Assembly (NCBI RefSeq): GCF_022513585.1
Contig: NZ_JAKWBF010000006.1
Span: 62,001 to 126,000, forward strand
Source of the DNA: Gordonia gummivorans
Lineage (GTDB): Bacteria; Actinomycetota; Actinomycetes; Mycobacteriales; Mycobacteriaceae
Direction of reading: 5' to 3'
DNA length: 64,000 nucleotides
Shown piece by piece: positions 43,055 through 50,607 of this stretch. The notes below the pieces were generated by a model. The model had not been told where the DNA came from. It worked only from the letters and a program-made list of their open reading frames with translations, and did not search any database. Made by a program: the position numbers and the translations under genes. The stretch's first letter is position 1, and each line of letters begins with the position of its first letter.

Positions 43055-43060
43055 TAATGT
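43055..43060 (+). promoter_or_regulatory. -10 box (TAATGT) for a leaderless small gene
   Basis: TAATGT stands seven bases before ATG 43068. Just upstream, CGATATCG (43023-43030) and CAATATCG (about 43039-43046) form a short repeated AT-rich motif that could bind a repressor. Confidence 0.45.
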
Positions 43061-43067
43061 TTGTTTC

Positions 43068-43214
43068 ATGCGTGGAAACGAGCGACTCGCGGAGATGCTG
43101 GCTGACCCCGAAACCGCGCAGCGAGTGGGTGTCATCCGCGCCGAGATGGCGCAGGCCGACCGCGCTCACGCGAGTCTCCCCACGGAATCCGACGATAGCG
43201 AGGGGCAAGAGTAA
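43068..43214 (+). CDS. Small hypothetical protein, 48 aa
   Basis: ATG 43068 opens a frame of 48 codons ending TAA at 43212-43214, beginning MRGNERLAEMLADPETAQRV and ending with an acidic tail. A leaderless promoter precedes it. The helical, charged character and length are compatible with an antitoxin-like or regulatory peptide, but no toxin partner is adjacent and I do not recognise the family. Codon third positions are GC-rich, which supports coding. Confidence 0.5.
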   Translation: MRGNERLAEMLADPETAQRVGVIRAEMAQADRAHASLPTESDDSEGQE

Positions 43215-43335
43215 CTTGCCCCGGACTGGAGTGGCTAAGCAGTCCTTGGAGCCGACATCTGCGGCGGAGCCGCCGCGATGGCGAGGTCCGCGAGCACCGA
43301 TAGGCGGCGGACAGGCACGAAACCGAGCAGGAGTT

Positions 43336-44232
43336 CTACGGAGTTGTCCAGTCGAAGGTCTTCGCCGTCAGCTCCTCGTACCGGGGTTCAAACGGCATCA
43401 CCCGGAAGTCGCCAGAAAGCTCATCGACGTCGTCGCCGTCGAACGTGATGCCGGACCAGATCCCGATGACGCACCGGCCAGGATTGTTCCGAGCATGGTC
43501 GACCTCACCCTTCGTGACGATCACCGTCGCCCCGTTCGACTGTGTGCCCTTGGCCTCGAGGTAGCAGACCTCGCGCCCACGGGTGGCTTTGGCGTCGTAC
43601 GGATGCGTCAGATGGGTGTCTTCAACTGTCCAGCCTTCTGACTCGAAGTGTGCCATCAGGCGATTCTGGGCTGCCATCTCGATCTTGATTCGTATCGCGG
43701 TGAGGGTCTGGTGTCCCTGGCCGCCTCCCGGCGCGGCAGGTGGCAGTGTCTGGGCGATGTGCTCAGACCACAGCTGATCGACGCCCGCGGACACTTCTGG
43801 GCGCACTTGGGTGCCGCTGCTTTGTGGCCTCCAATTCTGCCCTGGGAATGCCGCTTTCAGATCCTCGATGTCGAGTCGATCCTCTGTTGCGACGATGCGA
43901 TCCCACTCGACGTCAATGTAGTTCGCGGTCTTGGAGCTGTCGGCCCAGTGCTGGTCGGACTCGATGTGTGAGATCGCGATCCCGCTACCGACGATTCCAC
44001 GACCGGCGGTCCCCTGACGAAGCAGGTAAACGCGGTCGCCGGGCTCGATACCTTGGCGCCGCCCACCAGTGGACCAACTCTCAGTCCACGGGACACCCGA
44101 CGCGGTTGAGACTATCGCCTCGGCCATACCTTCATCGGAGGTGCGGGCCGGATTCCACGTAAGGAGGAATGCTGATGGGGGTATCCACATGTCTCGCGTG
44201 TCTTTGGGCATCTCGGGTGCGGTCGCCGCCAT
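43336..44232 (-). CDS. EVE-like domain fused to DUF3883-like nuclease domain
   Basis: 298 aa from ATG 44232 (MAATAPEMPKD), nine bases after TTGGAG; the TTG at 44247 lies within that site. Residues about 15-135 match the EVE/PUA-like fold, which reads modified bases: SAFLLTWNPART at the start, then GIEPGDRVYLLRQGTAGRGIVGSG. Residues about 175-280 resemble DUF3883, a PD-(D/E)XK-like module: GWTVEDTHLTHPYD, then CYLEAKGTQSNGATVIVTKGEVDHA. EVE-nuclease fusions are predicted type IV restriction enzymes acting on hypermodified phage DNA. The gene is convergent with the small gene and stands alone. Confidence 0.75.
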   Translation of the reverse strand: MAATAPEMPKDTRDMWIPPSAFLLTWNPARTSDEGMAEAIVSTASGVPWTESWSTGGRRQGIEPGDRVYLLRQGTAGRGIVGSGIAISHIESDQHWADSSKTANYIDVEWDRIVATEDRLDIEDLKAAFPGQNWRPQSSGTQVRPEVSAGVDQLWSEHIAQTLPPAAPGGGQGHQTLTAIRIKIEMAAQNRLMAHFESEGWTVEDTHLTHPYDAKATRGREVCYLEAKGTQSNGATVIVTKGEVDHARNNPGRCVIGIWSGITFDGDDVDELSGDFRVMPFEPRYEELTAKTFDWTTP

Positions 44233-44451
44233 CGTGCGGGTCTCCAATCAGACGCGTTGGTAGTGCTTAAGGTCAGCAGCTGAGCCACGACGCCGAGTTC
44301 GCATCCGTACCGTCTTCATCTATCCAGACTGATCGTCGGAACTGGCCAGAGTCGGTGCCGTCACCAGGCCGCTTTGAGCGGGGTGATTCGATTTCCACGG
44401 CTGTGGTGGGTGTCAACTGTCATGTTCTTGATCGCAACCTCGATTGCGGCG

Positions 44452-45456
44452 TTACTGCTCGATGATGTGCCGAACTTGAGCGGCGAGCGCGACGAGATCC
44501 TGGTGGTCACTCGGTCGATCTCCTCGTGTGGGCCAGCCGTTGACGTCGCTGCGCCAGCTTGCGGGAATCGCCTCCGCGCCCCACCGACCACCGAGAAGTC
44601 CGCCGGCGATGGCTGCAACCGTGTCGGTGTCGTGGCCGATGCGGATCGCGTTGTGCAGCGAGTGCTGGAAGTGTTCTGAGGGCGTGTCGGCGGGTACGGG
44701 TGTCTGCATGATGGCGGCAGCCGCAGCCTGTAGTGCGGAGACGGTAAAGCCGTTGGGATTGAACGACTTCGGGTCGTCGGTGGCGGCGGCGTCGAGCCAT
44801 CGTGACCATTGAGCGGCGCGCTCGGTGGGTAGGAGGTCGAGACCGGCTCGGATGTCGAAGCGACCGTCAAGCACGGCGACGCGGATGGCCTCGCACCAGA
44901 TGACGCAGGAGTCGCCGGCAAGCGGGTCGGCGTGCGTCAGCGAGGCGACCGCGCGTGCGGCCTCGGCGAGGTGGGCGCGGTCGTCGAGGTGAGCGAGGGC
45001 GACGGGGGCGGTGCGCATGAGTGCACCGTTGCCTGCGGATCGCGGGCGGTGGTCTGCGTACTTCTGAGACTCCTCGCGCATGATGCGGCCGAGGCCTTGC
45101 TCGCCTGTGCGCAAACGATCGCGTGTGGCGTGCAGGACGTGGCTGGTCTGCACACCGATGTCGGGCGGGCCGTCGTCGAGCCAGCGCAGGAAGTTCGCTG
45201 CGATGGCGTCGAGTGCGTCGTCGGTGGTGAGGTCGGCGCCGGTGGCAGCGACCTCAGCGATGGCGACGGCCATCGAGGTGTCGTCGCTCCACTCGCCGGG
45301 AGCGAAGTTGCCCAGACCCCCGCCGAGCATCTGGGCCTCCTCGCCGGCGCGGAGGACGATGCGGTCGAACTCGTAGGGAACGCCGAGAGCGTCGCCGACG
45401 GCAGTGCCGACGAGAACGCCTGCAGCGCGGTCGAAATGGGTGGGGGAGAGGTGCAA
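44452..45456 (-). CDS. ADP-ribosylglycohydrolase family protein (DraG-like)
   Basis: 334 aa from TTG 45456, eight bases after GAAGGG; the frame upstream of that is repeat sequence. Signatures: GVLVGTAVGDALGVPYE near the N-terminus, EWSDDTSMAVAIAE (Mg2+-binding Thr-Asp-Asp region), RSAGNGALMRTAPVAL, SLTHADPLAGDSCV and GHDTDTVAAIAGGLLGG (C-terminal metal ligands). It removes ADP-ribose from protein or free ADP-ribosylated substrates. It lies downstream of a VWA gene and an NrtR-like NUDIX gene; such hydrolases have been reported among NrtR-regulated genes, so a link to NAD/ADP-ribose turnover is likely. Confidence 0.9.
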   Translation of the reverse strand: MHLSPTHFDRAAGVLVGTAVGDALGVPYEFDRIVLRAGEEAQMLGGGLGNFAPGEWSDDTSMAVAIAEVAATGADLTTDDALDAIAANFLRWLDDGPPDIGVQTSHVLHATRDRLRTGEQGLGRIMREESQKYADHRPRSAGNGALMRTAPVALAHLDDRAHLAEAARAVASLTHADPLAGDSCVIWCEAIRVAVLDGRFDIRAGLDLLPTERAAQWSRWLDAAATDDPKSFNPNGFTVSALQAAAAAIMQTPVPADTPSEHFQHSLHNAIRIGHDTDTVAAIAGGLLGGRWGAEAIPASWRSDVNGWPTRGDRPSDHQDLVALAAQVRHIIEQ

Positions 45457-45490
45457 TGTGGTGGCCCTTCTTTGGGTGCCTGCGTGAGTG

Positions 45491-45571
45491 GTCTCGACAC
45501 GACGCCTCGCCCAGGGGCTCGGTGTCGGCTCGACCAGCGGGGTGGGGCTCGGTGTCGGCTCGACCAGCGGT
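45491..45571. repeat. Repeat family B: two GTGTCGGCTCGACCAGCGG units
   Basis: The sequence CTCGACACGACGCCTCGCC is followed by two copies of GGCTCGGTGTCGGCTCGACCAG. Related blocks occur at 48180-48268 and 62651-62728. The left and right parts are imperfectly complementary (TCGACAC versus GGCTCGA), so a hairpin is possible. Confidence 0.7.
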
Positions 45572-45614
45572 GGATGGCTGAGCCTCGAGGGTTTGGGACG
45601 TCGTGTCGCCAGCC

Positions 45615-45729
45615 CTTCGAGGCTCGCAAGCTCGCACCTCAGGGAGCGGTAGGGGCGGGGTCGCGCTTGTCGCACCTCAGGGAGCGGTGGGGGTGGGTCG
45701 CGCTTGTCGCACCTCAGGGAGCGGTGGGG
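45615..45729. repeat. Repeat family A: CTTCGAGGCTCG...CTCAGGGAGCGG, plus two tandem partial copies
   Basis: A full unit (CCCTTCGAGGCTCGCAAGC then TCGCACCTCAGGGAGCGG) is followed by two tandem ~37-bp copies of its right half (GCGCTTGTCGCACCTCAGGG). The same unit is found near 53850 and 59304-59432. It lies between the VWA gene and the ADP-ribosylglycohydrolase gene. Confidence 0.75.
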
Positions 45730-45736
45730 GAGGGGG

Positions 45737-47011
45737 TCAGCTCCGTCGCCGACCGCGCTTGCGGTTCTGCTGGTGGTACGAGTCGCGCGTCATCTTCGAC
45801 ATGTACTGCGCCCCGGTCTCTTCCGCCATTGCCTGCATGCGGCCGAGGTCGTCCAACTCGTCGTGGATTGCGCCGGCGGCCGCAACGGGGGCGATCATCG
45901 CCGCGTCGTCGAGCCGCATGCGTGACTCGGCGAGACGGGCATTGCCGCCGTCGACGTCGCCGGACTCGTAAGCGCGTGACGCCTCGATCTTGGCGGCCTG
46001 GGCCTCCTGGAACAGCTTCTCCGACTGGACAGTTGGGTCGGGCACGCGGCCGGTGGCCTCGTCGCCGGGCACCACGTTGACCATGACGGGTACGGTGACG
46101 GTGTGCTCGACGAGGTCGGGCATCTCGACGTACTGCAATTCGAGACGGGCGATCTGGGTCAACCCCAGTGCGGAGAGGCTGTCGATACCGAGGCGCAGCA
46201 ACAGCTTTCGCTGCTCGTCGGCGTACAGGTCGCCGAGTTCGATCATCACCTGACCGTCGCCGATCTGGTTGGCGGGCAGGTCGTTGTAGAGCTGCAGCGA
46301 CTGCACCTGCGGCTCGTAGTGCACGGTGACGCTCACGGCTTGCGCCACCTTCGACAGCAGGCCGTCGACCTCACCGGCGATCGCAGCGCTCGCCGCGTCG
46401 GGGTTGTCGGCGAACACGTGGTTGCCGTTGCCGGCGCGTGCCATCGCCGAGAGCATCGTCTCGTCGTAGCGGCGGCCGTAGCCCAGCGTCGACGTGACGA
46501 TCGCATCGCGCGCGGATTGTGCTGTCACGTCGGCCATCTGGTCGGCGTCGCGGATGCCGGCGTTGACGTGGCCGTCGCTGATGACGAGCACGGTACCGCC
46601 GCGGATGTCGGCGTCTCCGGTGGCGCGACGCAGTTCGCGCAGGCCGCGCAGGTAGCCCGACGACAGGTCGGTCGACCCGCCGGGATAGACCGCCTTGATG
46701 CGTTCGATGGCGTCGGCCTTGTCAGCCAGGGGAGCGGCCGGGATCGCCACCTGTGCCTCGTTGTCGAAGGTGACGAGGCCGAACACGTCGGTCGGGTCGA
46801 GGCGCTGCACCAGTGCGATCAATGCCTGCTTGGCGCCCTCGATCGGGGCGCCTTGCATCGAACCGGAACGGTCGAGCACGACCTGTAGCGCGGTCGCCGC
46901 GCGGTCCGTCGTCGAACGGCCTGCGGGAGCCTCGATCTCGAGGAGCACGTTCACTTCGTCGGTGGCCTCGTGAGCCACCACATTGACATCCAGAGCAGCG
47001 GAGAACTTCAT
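45737..47011 (-). CDS. VWA-domain protein (vault/inter-alpha-trypsin-like), 424 aa
   Basis: ATG 47011 (MKFSAALDVNV) follows GGGAG eight bases upstream. The von Willebrand A domain has a complete MIDAS: VVLDRSGSMQG at about residue 45 (DxSxS), the Thr in GGSTDLSSG and the Asp in VISDGHVNAG. No signal peptide, so it is intracellular. After residue ~190 the protein is beta-rich and ends in a charged helical region and a basic tail (QQNRKRGRRRS). It probably scaffolds metal-dependent protein contacts. It is divergent from the NUDIX gene and upstream of the ADP-ribosylglycohydrolase gene on the same strand, making a plausible three-gene functional unit. Confidence 0.87.
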   Translation of the reverse strand: MKFSAALDVNVVAHEATDEVNVLLEIEAPAGRSTTDRAATALQVVLDRSGSMQGAPIEGAKQALIALVQRLDPTDVFGLVTFDNEAQVAIPAAPLADKADAIERIKAVYPGGSTDLSSGYLRGLRELRRATGDADIRGGTVLVISDGHVNAGIRDADQMADVTAQSARDAIVTSTLGYGRRYDETMLSAMARAGNGNHVFADNPDAASAAIAGEVDGLLSKVAQAVSVTVHYEPQVQSLQLYNDLPANQIGDGQVMIELGDLYADEQRKLLLRLGIDSLSALGLTQIARLELQYVEMPDLVEHTVTVPVMVNVVPGDEATGRVPDPTVQSEKLFQEAQAAKIEASRAYESGDVDGGNARLAESRMRLDDAAMIAPVAAAGAIHDELDDLGRMQAMAEETGAQYMSKMTRDSYHQQNRKRGRRRS

Positions 47012-47095
47012 TGCTCTACTCCCTTCTCCGCCTCGGCGTCGGACCGAAGCGACTTTGCGTGAAAATGAGATTACTACTTTGCGCAGACATTCGCA

Positions 47096-47101
47096 TAGTC
47101 T
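47096..47101 (+). promoter_or_regulatory. -10 box (TAGTCT) and possible operator in the VWA/NUDIX divergent promoter
   Basis: TAGTCT lies six bases before ATG 47108. Directly upstream, ACTACTTTGCGCAGACATTC contains TTTGCG, which also occurs at about 47054; with CGCATAGT at 47093 this gives an imperfect inverted repeat (ACTA-TTTGCG versus CGCATAGT) that could be the binding site of the NUDIX regulator itself. Confidence 0.45.
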
Positions 47102-47107
47102 TTGTCC

Positions 47108-47812
47108 ATGGCGTCTGCGAAGAGCGCTCGTTTGAACGACTACCCGCGGCCGAATGTCGCCGTCGACATCGCCGTGCTGACCGTCGTCGATGACCGTGTG
47201 CACGTGGTGGTGCAGCAGTCCGACGAAGGGCCGGCCTTGCCGGGGCGGTTCATCCGTGAGCGGCGAACCGTCGGCGAGACGGTGCGGGAGGTGCTCGAAC
47301 TCAAGCTCGGGCTCTCGCCCGACCACGTTCACCCGCACCTGCTGGAGGTGTTCAGTGAACCTGACCGAGATCCGCGGGGGTGGACGATCTCGATCGCGCA
47401 TTCCGTGGCACTGCCGTCCGACGAGCTCGACCACGTGGCCGGTGAGCTGCAACCGCTCACCGAGGAGGGGCGGTTGGAGTCAGGTGAGCGGTTGCTCTAC
47501 GACCATGACCTCATAGTGGCAGCAGCCACCGACAGTTTTCGTCGGCGCTACGAGGACCGGCCCGACCCGGACGGGTTGCTGCGTCCGCCGTACACGCTGA
47601 CCGATCTGCGTGAGCTCCATGAGGCGGTCCTTGGGCGGCGGCTGATGCGGGACTCGTTCAACCGTCGCGTCGAACCGCTGTTGGCGCCGCTGGCCGATCC
47701 GACGGGCAAGCCGCAGACGAGGGTCGGGGGTGGTCGGCCGGCGCGGCTGTTCACCCCGAGCGGACCGCCGACGGCGACGTTCGGATGGCGGTTGCCGAGT
47801 GCGGAGGAATAG
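47108..47812 (+). CDS. NUDIX-domain regulator with C-terminal winged helix (NrtR-like)
   Basis: 234 aa from ATG 47108. The N-terminal NUDIX fold (NVAVDIAVLTVVDDRVHVV) has a degenerate NUDIX box, GETVREVLELKLG: the REUxEE core reads REVLEL, missing one catalytic Glu, so hydrolase activity is doubtful. The C-terminal half contains LRPPYTLTDLRELHEAVLG followed by the NRRVEPLLAP region, the winged helix seen in NrtR-type regulators, which sense ADP-ribose and control NAD metabolism. It is divergently transcribed from the VWA gene, the classic position of a local regulator. The target assignment is inference. Confidence 0.82.
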   Translation: MASAKSARLNDYPRPNVAVDIAVLTVVDDRVHVVVQQSDEGPALPGRFIRERRTVGETVREVLELKLGLSPDHVHPHLLEVFSEPDRDPRGWTISIAHSVALPSDELDHVAGELQPLTEEGRLESGERLLYDHDLIVAAATDSFRRRYEDRPDPDGLLRPPYTLTDLRELHEAVLGRRLMRDSFNRRVEPLLAPLADPTGKPQTRVGGGRPARLFTPSGPPTATFGWRLPSAEE

Positions 47813-47869
47813 CAGCGCGGCCCGATATCGTGGTTGCCTACAGCTCACGTGGGATTGGAACTTTTCAAC

Positions 47870-48178
47870 ATGACCGTCATCGACGCACCCACACTGGCCG
47901 GGTCGCGCGACAAAGCGAAGGAACTGCTCAGCACGCTGCCGATGGACCTCAGCAATTCAGACGTCACGCTCGATTGCGGCGATCTCATCGCTGCAACTGC
48001 GTCGTTCGCTGACGAACTTGTGCGCGAGATTCTCGTGGTCCGACATGCACGTAGCCTGCGAGCCGTGCGTCTCGGCGACGAGGATTTCAGTACCTACCTG
48101 GTGCAGCGAGCGGCCGCGCGCGAGGTCGGGGATCGACTGTTCCTGATTGCTTCAGCATGGACTCAGCGGCTTGGGTGA
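47870..48178 (+). CDS. STAS-like (DUF4325) protein, about 102 aa
   Basis: ATG 47870 (MTVIDAPTLAG) is preferred; a TTG at 47834 would add 12 residues. The block VTLDCGDLIAATASFADELVREIL resembles the STAS-like DUF4325 family, where the Ser-containing loop before a helix is the usual phosphorylation site of anti-sigma antagonists. It is 57 bp after the NUDIX gene and may share its transcript. Function beyond a possible partner-switch role is unknown. Confidence 0.6.
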   Translation: MTVIDAPTLAGSRDKAKELLSTLPMDLSNSDVTLDCGDLIAATASFADELVREILVVRHARSLRAVRLGDEDFSTYLVQRAAAREVGDRLFLIASAWTQRLG

Positions 48179-48179
48179 T

Positions 48180-48268
48180 CTTGACACGACGCCTCGCCCT
48201 TGGGGGCTCGGTGTCGGCTCGATCAGCGGAGGGGGTTCGATCAGCGTGAGGTGGGCTCGATTAGCGAT
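48180..48268. repeat. Repeat family B copy between convergent genes
   Basis: TTGACACGACGCCTCGCCC is followed by GGCTCGGTGTCGGCTCGATC and two degenerate GCTCGATcAGCG units. It fills the gap between the STAS-like gene and the convergent CotH gene and may act as a transcription stop for both. Confidence 0.65.
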
Positions 48269-48274
48269 GGCGGG

Positions 48275-49921
48275 TCACGAGAAGAACAACTTCGACGCCG
48301 CGGTGTCTTGGTGCACGCGTTTGGCGCCCTTCAGTGAGGCGTCGGCGCCGAACTTGACCTTCAAACCTGTTCGGATGCTGGATAGTTCGAAGTAGCCGCT
48401 TTGGCTGAAGGGTTCGTCGGCGTCGATGGCGGTCACGGTGAACTCTTCGGCGTGATCAGTGTTGTCACCGGGGCCGGTGTAGAGCATCTTGTGTCCCTGG
48501 CCGGTGACCAAGCCCTTGCTGGCGTGCAGGTGTCGACCACTCGCTTTGTTGGTCAACGACTTTCCCGTACCGAGATCGCCTATGGTCCACAGGTCTGAAT
48601 CCTGGATATCGGCGGGGCGCGGGCGATGGGTGACCTCGAAGTTGATCGACTCGGGTGGGATGGCTTCGGTGGAGGCGTGCAGGCAGTCGTTGGTGGCGTC
48701 GTCGCGGATGTACACGGCGTCGGAGGACGTGAGCCCGCCCGCGAGGTATCCGGCGGACAACGCCAGACGCAGTTGCTTGCGCACTGTGCCGAGTTCGGTG
48801 GGCAGGTTCGGGACGCCGAGCGGGGTGAGGATTGTCTGCATCTTCTCGATCATCGGGATTAACACCGACTGCTGCACGTCGCGGTCGAACACAGACTGTC
48901 GCAGCTCGCGGATCTGATCGAGGAGTTGGGCGTGGCGCGTCGGATCTTTGCGCACCATGTCGGCCAGCATGCCGTCGTTGCCCATGAAGAAGTGGCGCTT
49001 GGGTTGCAGGATCTGGTCGAGGCCCCAGGGGATCAGCGTGAAGTGTACGTTGTCGAGGCCGGGTGCGGCGACGGCGTCGACGTCGTTGTAGACGTAGGTG
49101 TTGTTCGTGTTGCGCGAGTAGCCATCCCAGTGTTTGAGGAAGAAGTCCATGGCGTAGAGCCGGATGAACCGGTCGAGGTCAAACACGTCCGCGGCGCCGG
49201 CGATGCCGTGGGCTTTGAGATGGTTGATCGCGAGCCGAAGGTCGGCCTTGTCGTCGAACTCCGAGAGATCCTCGACGCCGATGAAATCGAAGCGCTTGTC
49301 GATGAAGTCGTCGGTGTGCTCGATCTCGTACAGGTTGCCGTCGCGGTGGGCGAAGTTGCGTTCGATGTAGCGCGGCATCACCGGTTCGACGCTGACGAAC
49401 ACGCCGGGCGCAGGAGCGGTCGGGATGCCCTGCCCGATCGGCTTGCCGTTCACCAGCACCCGCACGATGTTGCATCGGGAGTAGGGAAGGCCGGCGAGCT
49501 CGAACAGCTTGTATCCCACCACTTGCCGGGCGAATGACGGGTCCTGGATCGAGTTGTTCAGGGTCAGATATCGCGATCCGATCAGCCCGGTGATGAGTGG
49601 CTTGTTTGCCTCGTTGTCCTTGGCGAAATCGATGTGCAGACAAGGCTTGTCGCTGCGGATGGACCCGCAGAAGGACTTCTTCTTGATCCCGACGTTGGTG
49701 AAGGTGGTCTTCGGTGGGAACGACGTACCGGAGATCTCTACGGACGACGCCCGACGCCAGGTGTAGCGCGCACCTTTCGTCCAATCGAAGTTGCACCGAC
49801 CGCCCTTCGGCTGCTCGTTGCGCACGAACTCCCAGTCGGCGGGCGGCATGGTGATCTTCACCGTCACGACGTTGTCGAGGGCGTAGAGCGAATCGAGCTT
49901 CTGTTGTTCTTCTGCGGACAT
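48275..49921 (-). CDS. CotH kinase-like protein with C-terminal beta-trefoil-like region
   Basis: 548 aa from ATG 49921; GTG 49936 is an alternative and neither has a strong ribosome site. Residues about 25-340 follow the CotH family (atypical protein kinase of spore coats, also found in many non-sporulating bacteria): VVTVKITMPPADWEFVR, VGIKKKSFCGS, MDFFLKHWDGYSRNTNNTYV at about 250 and FTLIPWGLDQIL at about 290, which carry the putative catalytic and metal-binding Asp/Asn. Residues about 390-548 have repeated beta blocks (CLHASTEAIP, RHLHASKGLV, LKVKFGADASL) like a beta-trefoil. No signal peptide is visible. Role unknown. Confidence 0.8.
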   Translation of the reverse strand: MSAEEQQKLDSLYALDNVVTVKITMPPADWEFVRNEQPKGGRCNFDWTKGARYTWRRASSVEISGTSFPPKTTFTNVGIKKKSFCGSIRSDKPCLHIDFAKDNEANKPLITGLIGSRYLTLNNSIQDPSFARQVVGYKLFELAGLPYSRCNIVRVLVNGKPIGQGIPTAPAPGVFVSVEPVMPRYIERNFAHRDGNLYEIEHTDDFIDKRFDFIGVEDLSEFDDKADLRLAINHLKAHGIAGAADVFDLDRFIRLYAMDFFLKHWDGYSRNTNNTYVYNDVDAVAAPGLDNVHFTLIPWGLDQILQPKRHFFMGNDGMLADMVRKDPTRHAQLLDQIRELRQSVFDRDVQQSVLIPMIEKMQTILTPLGVPNLPTELGTVRKQLRLALSAGYLAGGLTSSDAVYIRDDATNDCLHASTEAIPPESINFEVTHRPRPADIQDSDLWTIGDLGTGKSLTNKASGRHLHASKGLVTGQGHKMLYTGPGDNTDHAEEFTVTAIDADEPFSQSGYFELSSIRTGLKVKFGADASLKGAKRVHQDTAASKLFFS

Positions 49922-49966
49922 GTACCGACTCTGCACCCGGTGAAGCCCGGTGTCGTGAGTAGTGCA

Positions 49967-50593
49967 CTACGCGATTGCGGCCCGGAGTCTATCCGCCACG
50001 TCGGCGATCGCTGATTCGAAACGCTCACGCCCGCCTGCCGTGTTCAGTCCCCGCATCGAGCAGTGCGGGATGTTGCCAGGCGGGACGTAGAGACCGCGGC
50101 GGACGATTGCGGCCCGCTTCCAACCGTCGCGAGCGGACGCGCCGAGCAGGAGAACGATCTCCAGGTCGGGCAGCAGGTCGACGACCTCGCGCGTCCACGC
50201 GGTTGCTCGCGCGCGTTCAGCCGTCGTCGAGCTGCCGTTCTTCACGCCCGCGACCGGGAAGGGCACAACATTCCAGTGCACGACGTCGGACCAGCTGATC
50301 CCGTTGCGGGCGTAGGCCTCACGGCAGTTCCGTGCCGTGCGATCGTTGTTGTCGAGACTCAGCAGCCCCGACCCGGTGCCGGTTTCGGCCTTGGTCGACG
50401 GGTTGTCGAGCAGAACCAGCATGCGGGCGTTGACGCCACCGGTGTCCGGGTCGACGTAGGGCACAAGCCCACGCCGCAAGCCCTCGGCGTCGGCGATGCG
50501 GTCCGACAATGCGTTCAGCGCCGCGACGTGCGGGTCCCGGATTCGAGCGATCTTGTCAGCGACGACCCGCGGGTCGGCGTTCCGGCCGTTCAT
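49967..50593 (-). CDS. Uracil-DNA glycosylase-superfamily protein
   Basis: 208 aa. The UDG fold is suggested by VNARMLVLLDNPSTKAETG (glycosylase motif 1-like, with Asn/Pro), DVVHWNVVPFPV and a late IVLLLGASARDGW with IPHCSMRGLNTAG in the place of the His-containing motif 2. This is the pattern of distant UDG-like proteins rather than of canonical Ung. It may act on damaged or modified bases. Its start lies 14 bp after the stop of the next gene upstream, so the two probably form one transcript. Confidence 0.72.
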   Translation of the reverse strand: MNGRNADPRVVADKIARIRDPHVAALNALSDRIADAEGLRRGLVPYVDPDTGGVNARMLVLLDNPSTKAETGTGSGLLSLDNNDRTARNCREAYARNGISWSDVVHWNVVPFPVAGVKNGSSTTAERARATAWTREVVDLLPDLEIVLLLGASARDGWKRAAIVRRGLYVPPGNIPHCSMRGLNTAGGRERFESAIADVADRLRAAIA

Positions 50594-50607
50594 TCCGACG
50601 CCTTGTC

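Noticed and set aside
43057..43641. 194-aa plus-strand ORF
   Set aside because: Arg/Pro-rich wrong-frame translation across the 48-aa gene and antisense to the EVE gene.
44374..44679. 101-aa plus-strand ORF with a hydrophobic start
   Set aside because: Overlaps the ADP-ribosylglycohydrolase C-terminus antisense and loses any sensible pattern after 40 residues.
45660..45729. CRISPR-like tandem repeat
   Set aside because: Only two ~37-bp copies without spacers or cas genes; part of repeat family A.
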